The notes under the pieces were generated by a model that saw only the letters and a list, made by a program, of their open reading frames with translations, was not told the DNA's origin and did not search any database. Below are positions 26,140-33,540 of a DNA stretch of 39,666 nucleotides, in pieces. Position 1 is the first letter of the stretch, and each line of letters starts with the position of its first letter. The position numbers and the translations under genes are program-made. This stretch comes from Chloroflexota bacterium (GTDB taxonomy: Bacteria; Chloroflexota; Limnocylindria; Limnocylindrales; CSP1-4): contig PLMA01000018.1 of assembly GCA_003141455.1 (NCBI GenBank), positions 1-39,666 of the forward strand, given 5' to 3'.

Positions 26140-26478
26140 AAGACGGTAGGCAACCCTTCAACTTCCAGGACTGTCTCGGTCCGACGGCCCAATGGACCCG
26201 GAAGGCTCATCTAGACCTGGTCGCCAGAGCCGACGGTGGTGGTCGCGGTTGACGTCGCTCCTGAGGATGACGGCCAGCTGTCGGGTCATCAACTAACGCG
26301 CTTGGAGGCGACCCTCCTGATTCTCGTTGTCCTCCTAGTAGTGGCAATGCTGGCGCTCCGTCCCGCAATGTGACAGCTGTCGGAACGCCAACCGCTGAAC
26401 GGCGCCGTGCTAGAGGGCCGTGAGGATCACTCGGAGCCCTGCTGGGCGGTGTCGGGAGGCTTCGTGGGAGCGTCCGCT
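26140..26478. other. gap; possible 45-codon single-TM peptide on + strand
   Basis: No conserved gene is seen in this 339-nt interval between the truncated GNAT gene and the EamA gene. A plus-strand frame from GTG 26236 to TGA 26371-26373 would encode about 45 residues ending in a strongly hydrophobic stretch (ATLLILVVLLVVAMLAL). It has no clear ribosome-binding site, so it is recorded only as a possibility. Confidence 0.25.
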
Positions 26479-27576
26479 CTAGGCGAGCATTCCTGCTCCC
26501 CCTCCTGTACTTGCGACGGTGTCAGCGGCGCCCGGAGCGACGGCGCTGTCGCTCTTGCTGGAGGATCTCGCCGAGGCGGCGGAAACCGCCACGATCCCTG
26601 CGAACGTCACGATGGCCCCGGCCACGTCGACCGGGGTCAGGGGCTCGCCGAGCATCAAAGCACTCGAGATCAGCCCAACGACCGGTACCCCGAGCATGCC
26701 CGTCGTGACGGACAGCGGGTTGAGGGCTCGTGAGATCGACTGGCTGAGCCAGAACGAGACGGCAGTCGCGAGCAGGCCGCCGTAAAGGACCGCGAGGAGT
26801 GCTACGGCATCCAGGCGAATAGCGTCGCCCCCCTCGAAGATGGCCGCCAGGAGCGCAAGCGGGACGAGGGCCGATACGAGTTGCCACGGTTCGAGGATGA
26901 ATGGGCTGCTCCGCCAGGCGTGCCTTCGAAGGTGGATCGTCACCCCGGCGTTGATCACCGCCACAAGGATCAGGGCTGCGCTGCCGAGCAGTTGACCAGA
27001 GGACTCCCAGTCGATGGCGGCCGGGTTGAGCAGTAGTCCGATGCCCGCGAGGCCCAGCAGAAGGCCCACAATCTGCCCGCGGGCATTCCGCAGACCAACC
27101 GCCGGCAACTCGACGAGCGCTACCCACAGCGGTTGCGTGAAGACCAGGATGGATGACCTGCCCGCAGCCACGACGAGGAGCGCTAGGTTCATCAGGGCTA
27201 TGCCTGCCGCCATCTGGCCGAGGCCCACCGATCCCACGACGCCAAGATCACCTCGATGGGGCATGCGGAGCTGCCGGCGCCAGGCCAGGATCGCTATGAC
27301 TGCCACCAGGGCGACGGCGACTCGAAGAGCGCCGTAGGTGAAGGGGCGAACGGAGCGGAGCCCGATCTTGGTCACGGGCCAGGAGACGCCCCAGAGCAGG
27401 GCGAGGACCAGCAGCTGCACGTACGGACGAAGCTGCGGCCACCGACTGCCCTCGCAGTTGATCGGGCGCCACCTTTCGAGCGGGAGGAGGATTTGTCGGA
27501 GCGCGACCGAATCGGCCGGACACAGCGCGATCGGCCAAGAGCTTTCCAGTCGTATGCAACTTCCGCTGACCGACAC
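26479..27576 (-). CDS. EamA/DMT-family transporter
   Basis: A membrane protein of up to 365 residues with two EamA repeats, about ten hydrophobic helices (from LLVLALLWGVSWPVTK at about residue 55 to VDVAGAIVTFAGIVAV near 335). The LLWGVSWPVTKIGL and LGEPLTPVDVAGAIVTFAGI segments are the usual ends of such drug/metabolite exporters. The frame opens at GTG 27576, but the first about 50 residues are hydrophilic and unlike the family, so the true start is probably internal; no good ribosome site settles it. The C-terminal tail is rich in Ser/Ala. It is isolated between decayed genes, and its exported substrate cannot be deduced. Confidence 0.85.
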   Translation of the reverse strand: MSVSGSCIRLESSWPIALCPADSVALRQILLPLERWRPINCEGSRWPQLRPYVQLLVLALLWGVSWPVTKIGLRSVRPFTYGALRVAVALVAVIAILAWRRQLRMPHRGDLGVVGSVGLGQMAAGIALMNLALLVVAAGRSSILVFTQPLWVALVELPAVGLRNARGQIVGLLLGLAGIGLLLNPAAIDWESSGQLLGSAALILVAVINAGVTIHLRRHAWRSSPFILEPWQLVSALVPLALLAAIFEGGDAIRLDAVALLAVLYGGLLATAVSFWLSQSISRALNPLSVTTGMLGVPVVGLISSALMLGEPLTPVDVAGAIVTFAGIVAVSAASARSSSKSDSAVAPGAADTVASTGGGAGMLA

Positions 27577-27729
27577 CCCGGTGGCCAGTATGGGACCGAG
27601 ACGACAGATCTAGCGAGGCGTTGCTGACACTCTAGTCCACAACCGGTCCCACCAGGGAGCTGCCGTCGTTCCCGCAGCGCCGGACCCGACATTCTGCCGC
27701 TGCCGCAGGTGCCTGCACGTCCGCGCTGT

Positions 27730-28149
27730 CCGCATCAGAGGCCGATACTCGTCGCCCAGCTCACCACCGTCATCGGTCTGGTGGGTTCCGGCGCTGCCGA
27801 GACGACCGAGAAAGTCGGCGCCTCCTCGGTAGCGGTTGCACGTCTCGCAAGTGCCATTGACGCCGCGGGCACGGCAAGCGCGGAGGTCAACTCCGTCTCC
27901 GCCGAGGCGGCCGCTGCCGCGGTCGCCGGGATCGACGCGGTCCAGAAGACGGTCATCGGTATGGCCCGGATCAGAGACGCGGTCGACGCCAGCGCCGCCA
28001 GGGTGACCGAGCTCGGCGCCAAGTCGGAACAGATCGGGATGATCGTGGAGACGATTGACGACATCGCCGAGCAGACGAACCTGCTGGCCCTCAACGCCGC
28101 GATCGAGGCTGCCAGGGCAGGCGAGCACGGCAAGGGCTTTGCCGTCGTC
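27730..28149 (+). pseudogene. methyl-accepting chemotaxis protein signalling-domain fragment
   Basis: About 140 codons encode the heptad-rich cytoplasmic helix of a chemoreceptor, ending with the most conserved part of the hairpin tip: [20 protein letters not shown] followed by [14 protein letters not shown]. After GFAVV (28149) the expected ADEVRKLAERS is absent and unrelated sequence follows. The sensor, transmembrane and HAMP parts are also missing. Open frame extends from GTG 27709 to 28293, but only this middle is homologous. It is a fragment truncated at both ends, with no chemotaxis genes near. Confidence 0.82.
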
Positions 28150-28184
28150 GAAGATGACGACTCAGGCCGCGCCCGGGCGGCCGG

Positions 28185-28661
28185 TCACCTGGGGCAGCGC
28201 AGTCTGGCGCAGCCAAGCGGTCCGGGGTCGCTCAAGCAGGCGAGGAGGGCGTTGAGTCCCTCGTACCCGCTGTACACCGGCAGGCCAAGGTAGTGGTCGC
28301 AGCTGGGCTTGCCGAGCACCTCCTCGCAGTGCTCGTGGGCGGTCACGCCCAGGCGAGCCAGGTATGCCGGGACGTCGTGCATGTGGAACGCGCGTCGCCT
28401 GTTCGCCGGGTAGTCGATGAGGTCGTACCCGTACTCGGCGCGCTCGTACCGGCCAGCCCCCGCCGGATTCCATATCTCCAGAGCGGTTATGACCGCGGGC
28501 TTGGGATCGTCCGAGCCGGGCAGCTCACCCGTTATGGCGAACCCGATCTCGCCGGTGTCGTAGCGGTCGAGCAGTGGTTCGGGTACCTCGGCACCCAGGT
28601 TGCGCAGATAGACGGCCAGCCCGCCGAGGTACGAGGCGACCTGCTGTAGGGACTCGCTCAC
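28185..28661 (-). CDS. hypothetical protein, partner of HTH gene
   Basis: A 158-residue protein I do not recognise. Start GTG 28661 overlaps the stop of the HTH gene (GTGA, 4 nt), so the two are translationally coupled. It is soluble, acidic in the first half ([17 protein letters not shown]), with a middle rich in aromatic residues ([19 protein letters not shown]) and then HMHD and HEHCEE. The Tyr-rich strand followed by His-containing motifs faintly recalls small toxin families of the TumE type, but that is only a resemblance. The last about 20 residues ([13 protein letters not shown]) look low-complexity and may read through a junction, since the chemoreceptor fragment ends just 35 nt away. 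Confidence 0.6.
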   Translation of the reverse strand: MSESLQQVASYLGGLAVYLRNLGAEVPEPLLDRYDTGEIGFAITGELPGSDDPKPAVITALEIWNPAGAGRYERAEYGYDLIDYPANRRRAFHMHDVPAYLARLGVTAHEHCEEVLGKPSCDHYLGLPVYSGYEGLNALLACLSDPGPLGCARLRCPR

Positions 28662-28951
28662 GCGCTGCGAACGCGGGCGACGGCCTCGGCGGCCTCGGCG
28701 GCCGCGGGCAGTTGCTCACCAGCTCCGATCCGGGGCCGCTTCTTGATCTGGGGAGAGATGCGCGCGGGCGATGGCGACTCCAGCGCCCCGGCCTTGTACC
28801 TCTCGAAGGCGGCGACCGGAATCCTGTAGATGCGCTCGGACACACGAATGGCAGGCAATCGTTGCTCGTGGATCAGCCGAAGGACGGTCGAGGGACTGAC
28901 CGACAGCTCCGATGCTATGTCGTTGGGTGAGAGGAATTGCTTGTCCTGCAC
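28658..28951 (-). CDS. excisionase-like helix-turn-helix DNA-binding protein
   Basis: A 97-residue protein whose first about 55 residues are an excisionase/MerR-like helix-turn-helix (FLSPNDIASELSVSPSTVLR, then IYRIPVAAFERY), followed by a basic and then Ala-rich C-terminal tail. Start GTG 28951 is chosen because GGGAG lies 8 nt before it and the HTH begins at residue 6; an upstream in-frame extension to 29188 has no homology. A promoter-like TTGACT-N16-TATCCT stands about 26-53 nt upstream. The stop overlaps the next gene's GTG. A DNA-binding protein coupled to a small unknown protein is the arrangement of many toxin-antitoxin or element-maintenance pairs, so it may autoregulate the operon (inference). 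Confidence 0.78.
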   Translation of the reverse strand: MQDKQFLSPNDIASELSVSPSTVLRLIHEQRLPAIRVSERIYRIPVAAFERYKAGALESPSPARISPQIKKRPRIGAGEQLPAAAEAAEAVARVRSA

Positions 28952-28976
28952 GTTATGCTCCCTATGACCTATCGGC

Positions 28977-29004
28977 AGGATACCCCATGCCCTACAGAAG
29001 TCAA
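28977..29004 (-). promoter_or_regulatory. sigma70-like promoter of HTH gene pair
   Basis: On the minus strand TTGACT (28999-29004) and TATCCT (28977-28982) are separated by 16 nt, ahead of GTG 28951. Transcription would start near 28970, leaving a leader of about 20 nt with GGGAG. The surrounding gap 28952-29285 holds no other gene apart from the repeat at 29182. Confidence 0.6.
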
Positions 29005-29181
29005 GGCTTCCGACGCGTACCCTATCGATCAAGTCGACATGGTCGACAAAGTCAGCTGGGACTTTGGGCCGACCCCGTGGGCGCAAGCCGGGTCTTGAGC
29101 CGCTGCACGGGCACGAGGCCTCATCCGGCAGTCGTATGAGACCAGCGGCCTCCACCGATGAGTTCGCATGAGAGCACCAAC

Positions 29182-29243
29182 GGGACATTCAGGTCGGTTG
29201 GCTCGGTCTGACTCCTCTCGCCCCGACCATTCAGGTAGGTTGC
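29182..29243. repeat. about 62-bp direct repeat, left of transporter operon
   Basis: Nearly the same sequence is at 31881-31943 in the same orientation. Both copies contain GACATTCAGGTCG and, 41-42 nt further, a variant GACCATTC-(A/G)-(G/A)-G-TAGG, around the shared core CTCGCCCCGACCATTC. The pair encloses the DrrAB operon. Internal repetition of a motif at each copy resembles the ends of some insertion elements. Confidence 0.7.
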
Positions 29244-29285
29244 CACCTACCCATCCCGCCCCGTCCACCACCCCCGCTCAGCGCT

Positions 29286-30050
29286 CTATTGGGAGATTTT
29301 GCGGCGGTAGATGACCATGGCGAAGATGTACGCGACGATGAGGATGCCGACACACCAGGCGAGGGCGATCCAGATGTCGGTGCCGACCGGTTGCTGTGCG
29401 AACAGGTCGCGGATCGCGTTGACGATCGACGTTACCGGCTGGTTTTCGGCGAAAGCGCGCACCGGACCGGGCATGGTGGCGGTGGGCACGAATGCCGAGC
29501 TGATGAACGGCAGGAAGATGAGCGGGTAGGAGAACGCGCTCGCACCGTCCACGGACTTCGCGGTGAGACCGGGGATCACAGCGAGCCACGTCAACGCCAA
29601 GGTGAACAGAATCAGGATGCCGGCGATCTCGAGCCACGCCAGCACTCCCGCCCCCGAGCGGAAGCCCATGAGGAGGGCGACGAGCACGACGACCACGAGC
29701 GAGGTCAGATTGGCGACCAGCGAGGTCAGCACGTGTGCCCACAGCACTGACGAACGTGCGATCGGCATGGACTGGAATCGATCGAAGATGCCGCTCTGCA
29801 TGTCCAGGAAGAGCCGATATGCGGTGTAGGAGATGCCCGAAGCGATCGTGATGATCAAGATGCCGGGCAGCAGGTAGTTCACATACGAATGTGACCCTGT
29901 CTGGATCGCGCCGCCGAACACGTAGACGAACAGCAGCATGAAGCCGATCGGCATGATGCAGGTCGTGATGATGGTGTCCAGGCTGCGCGTGATGTGGCGC
30001 AGGGATCGTCCCGTCAGGACGGCGGTGTCGCTGAGGACGTGCTTGTTCAT
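29286..30050 (-). CDS. ABC-2 type transporter permease (DrrB-like)
   Basis: A 254-residue integral membrane protein with about six hydrophobic segments (CIMPIGFMLLFVYVFGG near 31-47; LLPGILIITIASGISYTAY near 60-78; LVANLTSLVVVVLVALLMGF; ILILFTLALTWLAVIPGLTA; the region SYPLIFLPFISSAF; and WIALAWCVGILIVAYIFAMV), as in DrrB/ABC-2 permeases. The FDRFQSMPIARSSVLWAHVL segment is the conserved coupling helix of the family. It pairs with the ATPase encoded just upstream, whose stop overlaps this start by 4 nt (ATGA at 30047-30050), to form a drug or lipid exporter. The product of the pair is probably an efflux pump; substrate unknown. Confidence 0.93.
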   Translation of the reverse strand: MNKHVLSDTAVLTGRSLRHITRSLDTIITTCIMPIGFMLLFVYVFGGAIQTGSHSYVNYLLPGILIITIASGISYTAYRLFLDMQSGIFDRFQSMPIARSSVLWAHVLTSLVANLTSLVVVVLVALLMGFRSGAGVLAWLEIAGILILFTLALTWLAVIPGLTAKSVDGASAFSYPLIFLPFISSAFVPTATMPGPVRAFAENQPVTSIVNAIRDLFAQQPVGTDIWIALAWCVGILIVAYIFAMVIYRRKISQ

Positions 30051-30862
30051 CGTTGTTCCTCACCAGTCGGGGCCGGTGCGCGGTCATTGCCGGCGCCGCC
30101 GTCCTTGCCGTGGTCACCGACGATGGCGAGGAAGACGTCCTCGAGGGTCGGCTGCTTCTCGACGTATTCGACCTTGGCGGGCGGGAGCAGCTGCTTGAGA
30201 TCGGCGAGTGTGCCGTTCACGATGATTCGACCATCGTGGAGGATCGCGATCCGGTCGGCGAGTCGTTCGGCTTCGCCGAGATTCTGCGTCGTGAGCAGTA
30301 CCGTCGTGCCGTGCTCGGCTAGTTCCTTGACGGCCTGCCACACCTCGATGCGCGCCTGGGGGTCGAGCCCGGTCGTCGGCTCGTCGAGAAGGATGACCGG
30401 TGGATTCCCGCTCAGGCTCATCGCGATGTCGAGGCGGCGGCGCATGCCACCCGAATACGCCGACACCTTCCGCGCGGCCGCGTCGGTCAGCGAGAAACGA
30501 GCGAGCAGGTCATCCGCGATCGTGCCCGCCCCCTTGAGGTGCCGCAACCGGGCGACCAGTACGAGGTTCTCCCGCCCGCTGAGAATCTCGTCGACGGCCG
30601 CAAACTGTCCGGTGAGACTGATGGACTCCCGCACGCGCGCAGCCTGCGTGGCGACATCGAAGCCGTTGACGCTGGCAGTCCCCGCGTCAGCCTTGAGCAG
30701 CGTGGACAGGATTCTCACGACCGTGGTCTTGCCCGCCCCGTTCGAGCCGAGCAGGGCGAAGATGCTGCCCCGCGCCACGTCGAAGTCCACACCGCGCAGC
30801 ACCTCGAGCTTCTTGTACGACTTCTCCAGACCCTGCACATGGATGACGTGCTGTGACGTCAT
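30047..30862 (-). CDS. ABC transporter ATP-binding protein (DrrA-like)
   Basis: A 271-residue ABC ATPase. Walker A GSNGAGKT is at 39-46, the signature YSGGM at 136-140 and Walker B VILLDE at 156-161; Gln193 in LTTQNL stands where His is usual, which is characteristic of the DrrA/daunorubicin-resistance group. The C-terminal extension (PTLEDVFLAIVGDHGKDGG) also fits DrrA. The start is ATG 30862, sharing one base with the upstream TGA (TGATG); the open frame upstream to 31249 is an overlap with the DUF1048 gene. It energises the permease encoded next. No linked biosynthetic genes are present. Confidence 0.94.
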   Translation of the reverse strand: MTSQHVIHVQGLEKSYKKLEVLRGVDFDVARGSIFALLGSNGAGKTTVVRILSTLLKADAGTASVNGFDVATQAARVRESISLTGQFAAVDEILSGRENLVLVARLRHLKGAGTIADDLLARFSLTDAAARKVSAYSGGMRRRLDIAMSLSGNPPVILLDEPTTGLDPQARIEVWQAVKELAEHGTTVLLTTQNLGEAERLADRIAILHDGRIIVNGTLADLKQLLPPAKVEYVEKQPTLEDVFLAIVGDHGKDGGAGNDRAPAPTGEEQR

Positions 30863-31236
30863 CAGTCCGCCCTCTCTTCCTTTCCGGTGTCTTCTCCGGC
30901 GGCCCGATCGATGGCGTTGGTCAGCCGTTCCCGCTCCCGGATTCTCCACTGCCCGTCCGGGTAGTTTCGAACGAACGCCTCGAGGAACTCCACGGGGTCG
31001 TCCCCGACGATCTCGCGGATCGGGGTCCGGTTCGCCGCGCTCTGCTCGAACAGGTCGAGGAGGTCCTCGAACATTGCAGCCGCGCGGGCGCCGTCCCCTC
31101 CCGGCCCGGCGTACATCAGGTACCGCTCCAGGGCCTCGACCGCCGTGCGATAGCTCGCGGGAAGATCTCGCGTGCGCGCCTTGTGCTGCCGCCATTGCCG
31201 CTTCTCGCCGATCACCTTTGAGATGAACTTGTTCAT
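30862..31236 (-). CDS. DUF1048-family protein
   Basis: A 124-residue soluble, helical, charged protein of the DUF1048 type (FISKVIGEKRQWRQHKAR at the start, LPASYRTAVEALERYLMY and the FEDLLDLFEQSA segment following). Its function is not established; homologues regularly occur beside PadR regulators and ABC exporters. ATG 31236 is chosen because GGAGG lies 6 nt upstream and it overlaps the PadR stop by 4 nt (ATGA). Its stop overlaps the ATPase start by one base. Translational coupling on both sides suggests a fixed stoichiometry with the transporter or a role in its regulation (inference). Confidence 0.85.
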   Translation of the reverse strand: MNKFISKVIGEKRQWRQHKARTRDLPASYRTAVEALERYLMYAGPGGDGARAAAMFEDLLDLFEQSAANRTPIREIVGDDPVEFLEAFVRNYPDGQWRIRERERLTNAIDRAAGEDTGKEERAD

Positions 31237-31562
31237 CTGCCTCCTCCACGGAGCTGATCGAGTTGTCCCGCGAGGAAGCTCCACGTCCTCCAGAACTCTT
31301 CGAGATATTCCTGTCCCTGCGCGTTGAGCGAATACACCTTGCGCAGCGGTCCCTTCTCGGACGGGATCTTCACCACGTCGACGAGGCCCTTTTGCTCGAA
31401 CCTGACGAGCAGGGCGTAGACGGTGCCTTCGGCGATGTCGGAGAAGCCCTGCTCCCGCAGCCGTGCCGTGATCTTGTAGCCGTAGGCCGGCCGCACGGAT
31501 AGGATCGCGAGGACGATGCCCTCCAGCGTGCCCTTGAGCATCTCCGTCATCTGCTTGCCCAT
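31233..31562 (-). CDS. PadR-family transcriptional regulator
   Basis: A 109-residue PadR winged-helix regulator: LKGTLEGIVLAILSVRPAYG, the YKITARLREQGFSDIAEGTV recognition region, YALLVRFEQKGLVDV and the wing KGPLRKVYSLNAQGQEYL. It has the short C-terminal dimerisation helix of the PadR-s2 subgroup. ATG 31562 is preferred over GTG 31568 because GAGG lies 5 nt before it. It is the first gene of the four-gene operon and probably represses its own promoter through the palindrome at 31578-31613. PadR regulators of exporters release DNA on binding the exported drug or a phenolic compound; which ligand acts here is not known. Confidence 0.94.
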   Translation of the reverse strand: MGKQMTEMLKGTLEGIVLAILSVRPAYGYKITARLREQGFSDIAEGTVYALLVRFEQKGLVDVVKIPSEKGPLRKVYSLNAQGQEYLEEFWRTWSFLAGQLDQLRGGGR

Positions 31563-31577
31563 GAACACCTCGACTAC

Positions 31578-31628
31578 TCAGCGTGACTGACTACTGGTAC
31601 ATAGTAACGCTGAATAGAGGCTGCGCAA
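31578..31628 (-). promoter_or_regulatory. operon promoter overlapped by candidate PadR operator palindrome
   Basis: TCAGCGTGAC (31578-31587) and GTAACGCTGA (31604-31613) form a 10-bp inverted repeat with one mismatch and a 16-nt centre containing an inner TACT/AGTA pair. On the minus strand TTGCGC (31623-31628) and TACTAT (31601-31606) are 16 nt apart, so the palindrome covers the -10 region, about 15-50 nt before the PadR start. A repressor bound here would block the polymerase. Confidence 0.65.
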
Positions 31629-32160
31629 GTGGGGTCCTGATGGCGGCTATGGTCCGGGCATGTCCCGCCCACGCAGCCGGCGACTCGTACGTCAAACGAG
31701 CAGCGGTCCGCACGGTCGAGTCTCTCTTGGACACGCTCAAGGGCAGGCCTCACGCGCGAGACCCGAGGACGTGCGACGGCCATTGCCGGCCGGCGCGATC
31801 CATCGTGGGCCCGTCGGCGCGATCAGCTCGCCAGCACTGACCAGCGATCGCGACCGGCAAGCTCGCACTTGAGTCTGAGTGGGACATTCAGGTCGCCACG
31901 GTCGGTTTGACCCCATCTCGCCCCGACCATTCGAGTAGGTTGCTTTCCGAGCGTCTCCTCTGACGCTCGTTTCGATCTTCCTCCCGGCATGGGCTCGAAG
32001 ATCTCAGCAGGACGGCAAGTCCCGGGCGCAACGGCCTCAACGCACGGTGGCGCCGGTCGCGTCGGTGGGTCGGATCGGCCAGAAGTCGAGCCAATGGGCT
32101 CGGCGTGGTTGTCACGGCCGGAATCGGTTCAGCGCTTGCTGTTGGCCCCGAATATGCGCA
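31629..32160. other. gap with no recognised gene
   Basis: Apart from the repeat at 31881-31943, this interval between the PadR promoter and the toroid protein gene shows no coding frame with family motifs and no RNA gene. Confidence 0.4.
31881..31943. repeat. about 63-bp direct repeat, right of transporter operon
   Basis: Second copy of the 29182-29243 repeat, with about 80% identity by eye and the same internal motif pair (31883-31895 and 31925-31939). It lies upstream of the PadR gene, so the two copies bracket a 2.6-kb unit containing the whole transporter operon. Confidence 0.7.
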
Positions 32161-33447
32161 TCAGCGCGGCCGGGACCGTGCCCGGTAGAACCAGAGTCCG
32201 CAACCCGCCAGCAATATCAAGACGACCGCCACGAGCAGCAGAGCCAGCGGATCGAGTCCGCTGGAGTTACCGTTCGAGCTGGACGAGTCGCCGGCGGCGG
32301 CAGTCGCGCCGGCCTGGGTCGCCACGCGCGATGGCGCCGCACTGGACCCGGCACCGTAACTCGATCCGGCGCTCACGCTCGCCGCCGGGCTCGCGACCGG
32401 AATGTAGTTCGGGCAGGCCGTCGGCGGTAGGCTCGCACCGGCCTTGGGGTGAGCCGCGGCGCCGTACGGCACCCCGGCAAGTGCGGCCGGAACCTCGCTG
32501 GTCGTGAACGCCGACTCGCCGGAACCTGGGAAGTAGAACCCGCCGTCGTTGATCTGACTCGCCCTCAAGCTCGTGAGGACGTTGGCCGAGCCCTTGGACC
32601 ACGTACTCGAAGTGGGGTCCTGACCGGCGGCAACTAGGGCCTGCAGGACGACCGAATCCGAGTCGGGGTCACTGGCGGGCGGCCCGTACGCAGTCGAATT
32701 CTGATACGGGAAGCTGCCGTCGGCGAGTTGCTGAGTCGCGAGGTAGGCAAAGCCCGTGCCGTCGGCCGAGTGGACGCCTACCGCGTCGAGCGCCATCAGC
32801 GCCATCGCGGTCGAGTTGGTGTCGCCACTGCCGGCCGCCACCGGCGCCTTGCCGTAGCTCCAGCTGCCGTCGCCGTCCTGCAGCGCCGCCAGCTTGGCCG
32901 TGGCGGCAGGCGGCACGGAGCCGCCCGAGGCATCGACGGCCAGGATCGCGAACGCCTGAGCAAACGTCGATCCGTCACCGTACGCGCCGGTATCGGCGTG
33001 GTACAGCGCCCCCAGTCGCGCGACGAGGTTTCGTCCGGAGAAGGCAGCGGGATCGAGACCGGCCGCGACGACGGCCAGGATCGTCTTGCCTGTCTTGGCG
33101 GCGTCGGTCGTGGCCGCGTCCGAGGCGGTGGCGAGGAACGTCAGCGCGCCCGTGCCGCCGGCCGTGCAGCCGGTCAGCGTTGCCGGGTCGTAGCCGGCGT
33201 CGGCGGCCCCGATGACGTAGTCGGCGGTTTCGCCGAGGGACTTGTCGATCGATCCGTTAGGGGCTTGCGCCGCGAGCAGGTAAGACAGCGCGGCGGTTGC
33301 CCGCGCCGAATCGGTGGCGGTGCCGGGGAAAGTTGGGCCCGCGGTAGGGATCGGTGCGGGAGTTGCGGTGGGGCTTACCGCTGCCAGGCTGAGCGGCATC
33401 GTGAGGAGGGTCGCCAGTATCGCGCTGGCGACGACGAGTCTTCGCAT
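32161..33447 (-). CDS. secreted, membrane-anchored prenyltransferase-repeat (alpha/alpha toroid) protein under B12 riboswitch
   Basis: A 428-residue exported protein. Residues 1-23 form a signal peptide, followed by a Pro/Thr-rich linker to about 42. Residues about 45-330 hold five or six repeats of the squalene-cyclase/prenyltransferase toroid type, each with a Gln/Asp-Gly-Ser turn (QAPNGSID at 61-68, QDGDGSWSYG at 190-199, QQLADGSFPY at 239-248, SQINDGGFYF at 298-307). A Ser/Ala-rich stalk (about 350-398) leads to a C-terminal membrane helix (401-421) and a basic tail YRARSRPR. The fold is that of the toroid domain of intrinsic factor and transcobalamin, but the DUF4430-like beta domain is absent. 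The cobalamin riboswitch in front supports a cobalamin-binding or uptake role (inference). No cyclase catalytic motif was seen. Confidence 0.85.
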   Translation of the reverse strand: MRRLVVASAILATLLTMPLSLAAVSPTATPAPIPTAGPTFPGTATDSARATAALSYLLAAQAPNGSIDKSLGETADYVIGAADAGYDPATLTGCTAGGTGALTFLATASDAATTDAAKTGKTILAVVAAGLDPAAFSGRNLVARLGALYHADTGAYGDGSTFAQAFAILAVDASGGSVPPAATAKLAALQDGDGSWSYGKAPVAAGSGDTNSTAMALMALDAVGVHSADGTGFAYLATQQLADGSFPYQNSTAYGPPASDPDSDSVVLQALVAAGQDPTSSTWSKGSANVLTSLRASQINDGGFYFPGSGESAFTTSEVPAALAGVPYGAAAHPKAGASLPPTACPNYIPVASPAASVSAGSSYGAGSSAAPSRVATQAGATAAAGDSSSSNGNSSGLDPLALLLVAVVLILLAGCGLWFYRARSRPR

Positions 33448-33451
33448 TGTT

Positions 33452-33500
33452 CCTCCGGCGGCATATGCCCGCCTGCCGGAGGGGACCTCGCCGCCGGAGG
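33452..33500 (-). promoter_or_regulatory. hairpin that can hide the ribosome-binding site (riboswitch expression platform)
   Basis: On the minus strand CCTCCGGCGGC (from 33500-33490) and GCCGCCGGAGG (33462-33452) form a perfect 11-bp stem. The second arm contains GGAGG, which lies 4 nt before the ATG at 33447, so pairing hides the ribosome site. A competing partner CCTCCGGC (33482-33475) can pair with the same GCCGGAGG, offering alternative structures. It lies 40 nt downstream of the riboswitch core. Confidence 0.7.
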
Positions 33501-33540
33501 CCTCCCAACCGATCCGCGCAGGTGGGTGACGTGCGCCGTT

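Noticed and set aside
29994..31226. Long plus-strand open frame (410 codons) antisense to the ABC ATPase
   Set aside because: Its translation has no family motifs and is Arg/Ser/Pro-rich, as expected for an antisense shadow in high-GC DNA; the minus-strand ATPase has every ABC motif.
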